The notes under the pieces were generated by a model, which worked only from the letters and a program-made list of their open reading frames with translations, was not told where the DNA came from and did no database searches. From the NCBI GenBank assembly GCA_905397405.1, contig CAJPVJ010000668.1, positions 1-21,641 on the forward strand: a stretch of 21,641 nt of DNA, read 5' to 3'. Position numbers and translations under genes: made by a program. Of this stretch, positions 12,101 to 20,516 are shown piece after piece (position 1 is the first letter of the stretch; every line of letters starts with the position of its first letter). Source of the stretch: Oppiella nova (lineage: Eukaryota; Arthropoda; Arachnida; Sarcoptiformes; Oppiidae).

Positions 12101-14067
12101 TTGTAAGCGAAACATTTCATATTTATAAATGTCAGTAAAACTTTAATTTTCTAATTATTAAACACATTCCTAAAATTATATCTGAAAAAGAATATGAGAT
12201 GAGTCTCAAAAAAATGCTTTTAATCTTTAATCTTACATGTACAGTTCGAAAGCATTATTGAAAGTTTTAAAGCATTTTTTGGAGACTCATCTCATATTCC
12301 TTTCTCAGATATTTATATGTAATCAAAATTTAAAAATCTCATATAAGGTCTAAGCAATTTAAAAGTAGAATTCTATACTTTTCTAATTTATACTAATTAC
12401 ATTTTTATACTAATTGTATAACGATATTTTAACTATATTTAAAGCACTTTAATTTAATAAATACTGAATAAAATAAGTATGGTATATTGGTAAATCATTT
12501 TTATACAAGAAATATAATTGATATCATGACAAAAATATAAATTTGTTATCTAAATCTCATTTAAAATGCTATTATATCAAACTTCTATATTAAAAGTATA
12601 ACTTCATTTATGTTTCCCATATTTTATAATATAAAATGTGCTGCTATTATATCAAATTTTTTAAATTGTTGTACATTTGATTTAAGATGATATAATATTA
12701 ACTTGATAAGATGATATGCTTTTGTTTAGTAGTGAACAATAAACAAAACAATGTTTAGTGATTCACTATTTAATCTTTACATTAAATCAATTATTGATTC
12801 TTCACTTAATGTCTCAGTATATTACAACTTAAGTCAGTTTATAGATAATATAAATTATATACTCTGTAAAGACGTCTGATGTTTGATTATACTGTATATT
12901 TAACTTCAGTTTAGTTAATAATGACTTTAAGTCACATACAGAACTACTTTGTATCACTATTGTAGTCATAAATGCATTAAATCTTTAATAAAAGTGCAAA
13001 ATATCATCCCAATTTTAAAACAAAACATTTATATTGTTTTTTTTGTCTATAATAAGACTCTATGAGTCTTCTGTATTTTTAATATAATAGTCAATATTTT
13101 TCTTATAGACTTTTGTTTCAATTTTGAATAATTAAATAAACAATTATTATTTTTAGTATGTTAGTGGGAAGTACTAATTTTAAACTGTGCTTTATATTAG
13201 ACCATACTTCTGTAATACAGATTAATAAACCCACAGATATTTTGGCAATAAAGTGTTGGAATGATAACTATAAAATTGTATTTCAATTATTTAACGAATA
13301 AACATGTTTTAAAATGGGTTCAAATAATCATTTGAACTAATATAATAGTTATGTGATTTTAATTATAAAATACTGATAGTTCAAAATGTTTAACTAACTA
13401 ATCAAACCCAAAAGTGATAATATATTAAAAATGGTATTAGAAATAAAATAAAAACATTATAACAAATAAGATAATAAGAAGACTGCGAACCGGGATCTTG
13501 TGGTTGGGGTGAGAATGCGTGACCGTCTTCGCTGAATGCAACCCAACTGCCGGCGCCCTTCACGACCACAATGTCTGGCTCCTCGACATATTCGAGTCCC
13601 TCGTGAACCGGACTCTTAATCTCGTCGACAGCGGAAGTGTCCTTAAGTTTCTCTAAAGCACTTTGAGTTTTATTAGTGATGTCCTCGACTTTTGCCGTCA
13701 AATTCAAGAAGAACTTCCAGTCCTCGCGATTTTGTTTCTCCTTTTCCTGTGCGGCGAGTTTGGCCTTCTCTTCCTGTCGACGAATGAACTCCTTTTCCTT
13801 CAGTTGTTTCAGTAGCTCTTCGGTACTGATCTGCGGTTCCTGTGGCGCGGCGTCAGATGTTATGCCCGGTAGTGGTTGCGAGGGATCACCATTTGGTTGA
13901 GTGATGAACACTGGATGACTTGCGGAGCCGACAGAGTTGGCGGCGGTCTGTGCGGCGATTAGTGTGGAAGGATGTGGCGGTACAACTGGGATGTAATTCT
14001 CGTATTCGTCGTCGTCGTCATGCTTTGCCTTTTGACTCAATTTTAATTTTTTCTTCAAATAATTCAT
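2776..14067 (-). CDS. stnB: Stoned/stonin endocytic adaptor, ten exons, StnA-like and StnB-like parts in one frame (1541 aa)
   Basis: Exons in order: 14067-13491, 11644-11090, 7955-7353, 6787-6543, 6428-5651, 5581-5001, 4920-4614, 3906-3440, 3355-3220, 3152-2776. Every intron is GT-AG, and the phases (1,1,1,0,1,0,1,0,1) match across each junction with no internal stop. Stonins are AP-2 partners that sort synaptotagmin during synaptic vesicle endocytosis. Seen in the protein: coiled coil about residues 82-148, WVAF at 175, seven DPF motifs (261, 303, 460, 498, 632, 793, 829), NPF at 355 and 389, a proline-rich stretch at 921-930, the stonin homology domain from about 1016, the mu homology domain to about 1489, and an acidic tail. 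The N-terminal third matches what I recall of fly Stoned-A and the rest matches Stoned-B and human stonin-2. I prefer the ATG at 14067: the open frame reaches TTG at 14118, but a strong acceptor lies between them. A second gene product or alternative splicing cannot be excluded. Confidence 0.9.
3220..3355 (-). CDS. stnB: stoned exon 9 (short mu homology domain exon)
   Basis: Residues 1372-1417. The acceptor is CGACAG|GGC and the donor is CAGG|GTCTGT. It encodes an MIEVTAGQAKYEHAFHSI block followed by VWRIPRLPKEGQ, matching VTLGTAKYEHAFNSIVWRI of human stonin-2. It is only 136 bp long, was recovered by phase matching, and is easy to miss. Confidence 0.88.
3440..3906 (-). CDS. stnB: stoned exon 8 (mu homology domain core)
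   Basis: Residues 1216-1371. The acceptor is TTTGACAG and the donor is AAAG|GTATGC, the only stoned donor with a purine at +3. It encodes GINDLKRQGKEVVGRHDI, WIRLEAWEFHCCV, PPDACHFELLRYR and IPCEDIQIRFHIPECW, all recognisable mu homology domain blocks with close stonin-2 counterparts. It is the most conserved exon of the gene. Confidence 0.92.
3907..4613 (-). other. stoned intron 7 (707 bp)
   Basis: AT-rich intron with donor GTTTGT and acceptor TTTGACAG, with CTAAT about 25 bases upstream as a candidate branch point. No coding sequence or repeat recognised. Confidence 0.75.
4614..4920 (-). CDS. stnB: stoned exon 7 (start of mu homology domain)
   Basis: Residues 1114-1216. The acceptor is GGACAG|GTA and the donor is AACG|GTTTGT. 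FKLGSLNYTDLKEM aligns with IKLGTTNYDDFLSFI of human stonin-2. GIVSKQLARVRVFFLAFVNG aligns with the following core strands of the mu homology domain, the part of stonins that binds synaptotagmin. Confidence 0.9.
5001..5581 (-). CDS. stnB: stoned exon 6 (proline-rich segment and stonin homology domain)
   Basis: Residues 920-1113. The acceptor is CCCCTACAG and the donor is AAG|GTTCGT. PPLLPPPPKPSKF (921-933) looks like an SH3 ligand. The stonin homology domain starts near 1016 with YEGDGWEMLLRYP and continues through CWKKIYVKF and FQLFNKK, matching the DGWPMMLRIPEKK and HWGPIFVKL pattern of human stonin-2. An NPF at 1063 lies inside this domain, so it is probably structural rather than an EH ligand. 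Confidence 0.9.
5651..6428 (-). CDS. stnB: stoned exon 5 (Asp/Thr/Ser-rich linker with DPF motifs)
   Basis: Residues 661-920. The acceptor CATAG ends at 6429; an in-frame TAG at the acceptor prevents any upstream extension. The donor is TTGG|GTCAGT. The exon starts with a basic RxxS-rich patch (KSTRRRLSTQDS), a possible kinase site. It continues as disordered Asp/Thr/Ser-rich sequence with KDPFDTSEF at 792, YDPFASP at 828 and the variant FDPYASR at 861. DPF motifs are known AP-2 alpha-appendage ligands. Confidence 0.85.
6543..6787 (-). CDS. stnB: stoned exon 4 (short linker exon)
   Basis: Residues 579-660. The acceptor GGACAG ends at 6788 and the donor is GAG|GTTTGT (phase 0). It encodes a proline-rich stretch (PSLPPQEPPEE) and FDPFQTVF at 631, another AP-2-binding type motif. 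It reads in frame from exon 3 and into exon 5. Confidence 0.8.
6788..7352 (-). other. stoned intron 3 (565 bp)
   Basis: AT-rich intron with donor GTCTTT and acceptor ACGGACAG without a pyrimidine tract. No gene or repeat of note. Confidence 0.75.
7353..7955 (-). CDS. stnB: stoned exon 3 (disordered linker with NPF and DPF)
   Basis: Residues 378-579. The acceptor is GACAG at 7960-7956 and the donor is TCAG|GTCTTT, the only donor in the gene without G at +5. The segment is low-complexity, acidic and proline-rich, as expected for the unstructured N-terminal arm of a stonin. It has NPFEQS at 389, FDPF at 459-462 and GDPF at 497-500, plus an asparagine run near 553-557. No folded domain is visible. 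Confidence 0.85.
7956..11089 (-). other. stoned intron 2 (3134 bp)
   Basis: Largest intron, donor GTCAGT and acceptor ATGACAG. It is almost entirely AT-rich with no coding potential. One patch around 10520-10740 is less AT-rich and contains a cluster of MEF2-like boxes, listed separately. Confidence 0.75.
10642..10724. promoter_or_regulatory. Cluster of MEF2-type boxes in stoned intron 2
   Basis: CTAAAAATAG occurs at 10642-10651 and 10715-10724. CTATTTTTAA (reverse TTAAAAATAG) is at 10674-10683, and the near match CTATTTTTGG is at 10664-10673. Three fit the MEF2 consensus YTAWWWWTAR. The first and second boxes also form an imperfect inverted repeat. This could be an intronic enhancer, but AT-rich DNA yields such motifs by chance. 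Confidence 0.3.
11090..11644 (-). CDS. stnB: stoned exon 2 (DPFDT and NPF motifs)
   Basis: Residues 193-378. The acceptor GACAG ends at 11645 and the donor is TCGG|GTCAGT. DPFDTSF at 261 and DPFDTAY at 303 are AP-2 alpha-ear ligands and resemble the DPF repeats of fly Stoned-A. NPFLQDY at 355 is an EH-domain ligand of the type carried by Stoned-B, so this exon seems to hold the A-to-B transition. A serine/arginine patch (SRCSSRDS) at about 344-351 could be phosphorylated. An ATG at 11651 lies just upstream in the intron and is probably not used. Confidence 0.85.
11645..13490 (-). other. stoned intron 1 (1846 bp)
   Basis: AT-rich intron with donor GTTCGC and acceptor CTAATGACAG, with a branch-like CTAAT only a few bases before the AG. 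No coding potential is seen. It contains the 133-bp inverted repeat listed separately at 12179-12311. Confidence 0.75.
12179..12311. repeat. 133-bp inverted repeat (hairpin) in stoned intron 1
   Basis: Left arm 12179-12223 and right arm 12267-12311 are about 45 bases each. They are nearly perfect reverse complements with about three mismatches and one indel, and are separated by a 43-base spacer. Both outer ends read TATCTGA towards the centre. AAAGCATT occurs at 12249 and 12269, and both copies can pair with AATGCTTT at 12213, so two alternative folds exist. It could be a MITE-like remnant or a functional RNA hairpin. No transposase is present. Confidence 0.85.
13491..14067 (-). CDS. stnB: stoned exon 1 (first coding exon, StnA-like)
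   Basis: Residues 1-192 plus one base. The protein opens with a lysine-rich segment (KKKLKLSQKAK) and an acidic DDDDEYE stretch. A long charged coiled coil follows (about 82-148), containing EDWKFF and KTQSALEKL, which resemble the conserved block of fly Stoned-A. SWVAFSED at 174-181 is a WVxF motif of the type that binds the AP-2 alpha appendage in stonin-2. The donor is CCCG|GTTCGC, an unusual sequence. The alternative initiator TTG at 14118 is rejected because it lies upstream of a pyrimidine-rich acceptor at 14088-14089. Confidence 0.85.
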
Positions 14068-14089
14068 CGCATAATGAATAGACGTTTCT
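14068..14089 (-). promoter_or_regulatory. stnB: stoned 5' UTR tip: probable 3' splice site and overlapping two-codon uORF
   Basis: CTCTCACTCCCTCCACAG ends at 14088 and is the best polypyrimidine acceptor in the locus. It suggests that a non-coding first exon lies further right. The 20 bases between it and the main ATG contain ATG CGA TGA (14072-14064), whose stop overlaps the main start codon. No supporting donor was identified. Confidence 0.5.
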
Positions 14090-14150
14090 GTGGAGGGAGT
14101 GAGAGATGATTGATTCAAACGTTAATTTATTTTCTTTGAGATAAATAATT

Positions 14151-14174
14151 GAGAGAAAGAGAGTGAGTGAGTGA

Positions 14175-14211
<37 letters not shown>
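14151..14211. repeat. Compound GAGT / GT / GA microsatellite
   Basis: Purine-rich simple repeat made of GAGA/GAGT units, then (GT)n at about 14174-14189, then (GA)n to 14210. It lies about 65 bases upstream of the probable stoned 5' splice acceptor, so on the gene strand it reads as a (TC)n/(AC)n tract inside the presumed 5' UTR intron. Confidence 0.95.
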
Positions 14212-15639
14212 GCGGTGAATTGACTTATAGATAATATTGTGTCTCAAGAATTAAACTCTAATTTAGTTGATATTCTCTAGTAGTCTGTGATTGTATGGCA
14301 ACACATAAACACTGAACTGAATCATTGATTTTTGATTAAGTGGTTTGTTTTTATGTGATGGACTGGCATTCCTGTCCACTCGTAGCTCACGAACAATGAA
14401 TGTCTTTATTTAGAAATTAATTACATTTTAGACTCAATTAAACAATGAAACATAATTTGAATTAAAATTATGTAAAATATTTCTTTAATAATTTAAAATC
14501 TATTATTTATTATGATATTTTATACTTAATTTTCTGCTTACTATTTAGTAAAGTTTTTGGTAAGACGTTAATACAATATTAGGAATTATTTTATGAACAT
14601 TATTTGTATGTCAAATTAATAAACATTATTTTTAAATAATTACTATTTACCAAAGAATATTTTTAATTTTAAAAATAAATCATAAATTATATTGTAACTT
14701 AACTGTAAATTGTATTTTCACCGATATTTTTATAAATATAATTTAAATACAAAATCCTGTACAGTATTAAAATAACAAATGAATCAATAACAAAATTTAG
14801 ATCAATATTAGGATTATAAATAACATAAAGTTATAATTATAGTAATAATTATAAAGATCAAGGTTTAATAAAAATAGTAAAATATATTATATTTATTATA
14901 ATTATCCACGATAGCATATCTCCCGATAAAATATAATACTTAATTTCTTACATTAAAAATATAGTTAATTCTTGAAATATTTAATATTTTTTAAAAAGAT
15001 AGTATGAATTTTTTAAAATTATATTTATATTTTTATAATTGTGTTATTTATCACTATAACAAAAAGAGATAAACTAGGGATTTGTGTCTTTTTAAATAGA
15101 TATTTATTACTTTATATGAAAATGCAAATACAATACAATACCTCTCCCACTCATGCAATTAATTCATTAAATAAATAATTATTTTATATTTCAAATAATG
15201 TATGATATATATGAAGGATTTGATAATAATAATAAGAAAAATAAATACACAGAAACCCGGATTAAAGGCACAATAAAAATATACACTATATTAGTTTTTA
15301 TAGTTTATTATGTAATTGTTAATTATATCTATCTATTAATATAACGGCAATTCATACCATAGTATTATCCACTAATTCACTACATATATAAGATATACAT
15401 AATACTAATAAAACGACAAAAAATTTCACTTCAATAAATAGCGATAATTATTATACAATAATAACAAAATAAATTTTTAATTATATTATTATATACACAC
15501 AGAATCACTAATAGTTAAAGTGTTGATTTTTATTTTTACTGCTTAAAATGATTTATACACAGAATATAAGTGCACACAAAGTATTATTTATATTATGTAT
15601 TCAAATACAATGCTAAGAATATTCAGGTATTTCTCAAAA
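14212..15639. other. AT-rich stretch, presumed stoned 5' UTR intron
   Basis: No coding frame or recognisable element is seen beyond scattered AT-rich motifs. If the acceptor at 14088 is used, this sequence is intronic. Confidence 0.4.
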
Positions 15640-16080
15640 ATGTATCGACACATCGATGTATACGCGGAACGACACCACAAAACTGGCGATTCTTGAGCGC
15701 TCGAGAGCAGCAGCACTGGTAGTCAATAGACTTGTGCCGACATTTTCCTATACAATACACGCATTCGTGTGCTTTACTTATATAATACACACTTTGCATC
15801 GAAAATATACCGATAGTATGGGGAATGGTATCAAAACATTTTCAGTCGATAATCTGTCGTGTGAAGCACCCGTCGATTGTGCGCCATATATAGAGTGTAT
15901 ATTAAGGGGGGAATGGTAGGTATAGTATATACACAGTGTATATATGAGACAATGTATGGCGAGTGTGAGGAACGGGGGGATAGTTATGGTGTGCGTTGTG
16001 TCCGATCGATAGTGCCTTTTGCTGAGAGGGCTCTCATAGACTGTTATACAATGCATGACCAGAAACACCGTACTTACAGT
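15640..16080 (-). promoter_or_regulatory. Candidate stoned promoter / first-exon block
   Basis: This 440-bp block is clearly less AT-rich and richer in CG dinucleotides than several kilobases on either side. On the minus strand, TATATATGG (15892-15884) lies 30 bases before an initiator-like TTCACAC with A at 15862, a textbook TATA-initiator spacing. A second TATA-like TATATAAG lies at 15784-15777. No first-exon donor could be fixed. Two short + strand frames here look like chance openings. Confidence 0.35.
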
Positions 16081-16087
16081 ATATATG

Positions 16088-16116
<29 letters not shown>
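16088..16116. repeat. (CT)n microsatellite
   Basis: About fourteen perfect CT units on the + strand, at the right edge of the candidate promoter block. On the stoned strand it reads (AG)n, the kind of sequence GAGA-factor-like proteins bind near arthropod promoters. Confidence 0.95.
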
Positions 16117-16119
<3 letters not shown>

Positions 16120-16121
<2 letters not shown>

Positions 16122-19100
16122 TATGATCATAAATATCCTGATAAATTGCCTGTGGATATTACTTTGAAAGCATTTTAACCCTTAAATTGATATTAAAAAG
16201 CTTAATGCTTTGTGATGAACACTAAAAATGAGTTAACTTTAAAAATGTTTAATTATTGTTTAAATGGAATTCTTTCAATAAAAATGTAATGAAAAATAGT
16301 TTCAAGTTTTAGGGCAATAATTCCTAAATTACTCAATGTATTTGAATTGGGTAAGCTAGGTTTAAAACATCAATATTTACAATTTTAATGTGACAAATAA
16401 TCACACTGACGCTCAAACGATTAATATAAAATTATTAGTACAGTAATAAGTAAATTACAAAACCATTGATCAGATAAATAAAAGTCGGATAAATGTACAA
16501 AGTATAGAAGTTTAACTGAAACTATCACTTAAAACTTTAATTAAACATAGTAAAAATTTGATTTTAACCTTAAATTCATATTCATATTACAAAAAATAAT
16601 TTAAAATTATTGTTTAACATAATCAATTGTTTATCAAAATATTGCTACCGTAAGATTGTATAAAATGCATTCAGTATTATGAATGCTTTGATACATTTTT
16701 TCAGTTATCGACACATCTCTTCCCACACTATCCCTGACATTATTACAATGCAAATGAAAGCCTACTGTTATGTAATGCCCACAAACCAGTGGGTGTCATA
16801 ATATAGAATTTTAAGCGCATTCCTATTCACTGATTCCCTTTGATTTGCATCACAGGGATGACCACATCTACTCTTCTCACTAATCAGATTACAAACTATT
16901 GGTAAGAGTTATATAAAAAACAAGCTAATATACAGTGGTATTAGTATTATGTATTTATTAAATTGAACTAAATTAATACAAGGGTAAAGAATTCATTTTT
17001 TGGTGATATAAGAACTATAAACTTTAAAAATAATATACATTTAAAATTTGACATTAAAATAAATTATGAAAACTGTTTCACATGGTAGAGATTTATGTGT
17101 TTGTGGTTTTGTCAAATATGTTTATTTATTTTTATATGATTTTGAATTGAATCGATAGATTTTTTATTCCCTTTATTGACATTAAAATAAATTATGAAAA
17201 CTGTTTCACATGGTAGAGATTTATGTGTTTGTGGTTTTGTCAAATATGTTTATTTATTTTTATATGATTTTGAATTGAATCGATAGATTTTTTATTCCCT
17301 TTATGTTGATGACATTTGAATGTCTGTAAACACTTTTATTTATTAGTATAGTATTCAACATATTCTTTATCCACTTGTTTGACAATTGACTTAAAAGTAT
17401 ACCAATTTTGCATTTCAAATAAAACGCATGCATTTCTATAATATAATGCTAAACATAAAACTCAATTGAGTTAAAAGTTATTCAAATTATGTATTGATTT
17501 TTCGTTTGGGTTTACGTGAAAAGTAGTATTCACATTTTAAATATTTAATTGAATTTTAATGAAAATACAATACAAATTAATGAAACACAATGTGGATATT
17601 GAATTAAAATTATTTTATTATTTAATTTATAAATAAATATAGAAACAGAAATTCAGGGTTATTTTAGATGCATAAAGTGGAAATAATTTTTTAAATTCAC
17701 TAATTGCAATTAACTAATCAGATACAAGCATTGCATAATACTATGGAAAAATAAATAATTTTAAAAATTCCTGATATTGAAACAAATAACAAATAGTTAC
17801 AGAATATTATTTGCATAAATATCTACCCTATGAATACTATTATACAGAAATATAAAAATATCAATAAAATTTAAAATATTCCTTTTAATTAAATTTGCAA
17901 AACATATTTGAAACATAGGAATATACTTTTAAAATGTATTTAATATTAAAGTGCAATAAAAAGCACTGAATATTCTTTGTGAGAGGCAGAATATTCTGTG
18001 GTTCCTATGGTTACCATAACTATTGCCACTATTAATATACTTTATTATTATAGACAAGAGATATAGTGAAGAAATTCTTTATATGTAAACATTCTTTAAA
18101 ATCTGCTTAAAATGCTAAACCCTTTAATAAGCCTTAATAAGTATTTATGAGACAAATATGTTCAAATGTAATTTGAAATTTAATTCAATGTAAAATTGTT
18201 GTATAAAGGCACGATATAGTAATTTGTTTTTTATTAATATTTAATTATTAGTCAGAATTATTTAGATTCTTTTGGATAATATCTAGGCTATTGTTAACTA
18301 ATATTTTTTACTTTAATTACATAATCATTATTGTAAAATTAATATTGTTTACACTGTTTATTCTATAATTATATAAAAATACTTAAAATTTTATACAATA
18401 TGAATTACGATGAATAAAAATTGTGTAACTTTTTTATTGTATTATTTATATAAATATTTTAAAGTCATTTTCAATTAATTTAAATCTAATATTTATAGAA
18501 TTTGTAAAAATATAATAAAATATAGATTTATATAATCTAATGTAAATATTATAAAATATAAAACAAAATTATTCTCACTTTAATGACACGAATGAAGTCA
18601 TCTCTTGAGAAATTAATTGGACAACAAAACAGCATTAAAAACAGGAAAACTAATTATATTATAATATAATAATCATTATTTATTATGTATATTAAAAAGT
18701 AATACTTTATTATATTTCACGTGTTTGTAAGAAACATATTTTTATGTATAGTTGGAGACAATGGATGTGAAGACAAAAAATCTATAACAATAGACTTGAA
18801 TGGTTTGAATGGCTAGACGTGTAGCACAGGTATGCTATAATGATGCACAGAATTCATATGCTTTTGAATGGCGCTATAAAAACATAATTTTCTTAAGTGT
18901 TATAACAGATATAATGTTTATATACCGATTTACAGTAATATACCATAGAGTATACAGTATGTGATTTCCAGTAGTATTATTATAAAGGTCATATACTAGT
19001 ATAATATAGTAATTTATATATATATTAATAAAAGCTTAATAAATATTAGAATTAAATATTAATGTTTTTTATTTTATTTATTTATATTATGATATTAGAC

Positions 19101-20310
19101 TTTGTAATTTTTTGATTTGTTAAGTACTGTATAAACTATTTTTACTTAAAACGAAAACATTGTATTGAATGCAACGAAAGAACTTATGATTCAATAGACA
19201 TATAAAGTACAGCACTTTAAACATAATATCAACTAAATTATTGATTTAATATCTCTATTTCCTAATGCATTTGATATATACTAATTATTTTCTAATGCTA
19301 TTCAAAATCATAGGAATTTTTAACAAATATTAAATAAAATTAAAAATAATTTGAAATGTAAATAATTATAAATTATCTAACTAATCATTAAAAGTATTGA
19401 GTAATTTACAAATTCTATAATTTAGATCATTATATGATAAAACTTGTTTTAAAACAACACATATTTATCAAATAATTGCTTTTAAGTATTAAACGAGAAC
19501 TTGAATTTACATTTTGAGTACAAAATCATGATTGAAATGTTTGAGACCATATTTTAATTAAATATTATTATCAATCACATTCTAAATTAATAAACTTGAC
19601 ACTTTTTACTTAAGTTTATAGTTTTAAATTATCAATTATAATATCAAATCCCCAAATTGATAGCATATGATTACAGGGATCCCACAGTTATATATCATTA
19701 ATTCACAGTTTGATTATTACATGTAATATATTCCCATTGAGTGCACACTTGTGTACAATATTCCGGTAATTAAAAACATAAAAGACAACATTTGTGCTTA
19801 AAATGTGATACAATAATTAACATTTTATTCATAATAAATGTCATTAATAGCTGGTAAACTATATTATGTACTAAAGTTATTTATCGTATATGACTAAATA
19901 AATAATTAATATCTTTAATTAATTAATAATTAAAATATATATAAAATATAATAAATACTAAAAATTCCTATGAAATTATAACTTACGATAATTATAATAA
20001 TATTTCACGATCAAATTATTTACAAATAATTGCAAAATATTTAAATATAATAAGTGATAATTTGATTGATTCAAACATACTGTAACTCGTTTATTAAATA
20101 TTTGATTTCAAAACTTCTATATTTTTATTTTTGTTTATTTATAATTGAATTAACATTTATTTAATATGATATTACTCTTCAATTGTTTTACTTAACACGA
20201 GTTATCAATTACAATAAAACTATAAAAATGAAACCACATTAAAATGACATAAAATTGTTTTAACTTTTGCTTTTTGATAAGAACTTGTTCATTCAAATGA
20301 TGGGTCAATT
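16120..20310. other. AT-rich intergenic region, no gene seen
   Basis: About 4.2 kb without credible coding sequence. It contains a less AT-rich patch at 16700-16890, with ATGCAAAT (16748) and its inverse ATTTGCAT (16843), and the perfect 128-bp tandem duplication. Otherwise nothing is recognised. Confidence 0.6.
17048..17303. repeat. Perfect 128-bp tandem duplication (two copies)
   Basis: The copies are 17048-17175 and 17176-17303, identical over the full unit and directly adjacent. Identity ends abruptly on both sides. No ORF or terminal inverted repeat lies in the unit. Perfect identity in non-coding DNA implies a very recent duplication or an assembly artefact. Confidence 0.97.
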
Positions 20311-20315
20311 TTTCG

Positions 20316-20324
20316 TATATAAAG
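20316..20324 (+). promoter_or_regulatory. TATA box of the glycine-rich protein gene
   Basis: TATATAAAG stands about 25-30 bases upstream of an initiator-like TCATTT (A at 20341) and about 200 bases upstream of the proposed start codon. Strong TATA boxes are typical of arthropod cuticle-type genes. The intervening leader contains short uORFs (for example ATG at 20388) and may itself be spliced. Confidence 0.5.
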
Positions 20325-20516
20325 CCATAAATTTTCTATCATTTTTACATTTACATCAAGTCTTCAATAAAATCATTTTATAATCAAATGTTATCAAACT
20401 TTTCGTTGTGTTTTATTCAGTGAAAATGCAATAAATATTTGTAACGTATTTTAATCAACTATTTGATATATCAATACTTTGTATTTAAAACTAATAACAC
20501 CAAATACACCTCAAAT

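Noticed and set aside
14068-14118. Upstream extension of exon 1 to TTG at 14118
   Set aside because: It is a non-ATG start and the extra sequence is a pyrimidine-rich splice acceptor region.
15656-16167. Two + strand frames and one minus frame of 87-96 codons in the GC-richer block
   Set aside because: They overlap each other, run into the CT microsatellite and low-complexity sequence, and show no domain. Reduced AT content alone explains the open frames.
15122-17815. POU octamers ATGCAAAT/ATTTGCAT as an enhancer signature
   Set aside because: At least four scattered copies are present, close to what AT-rich sequence gives by chance.
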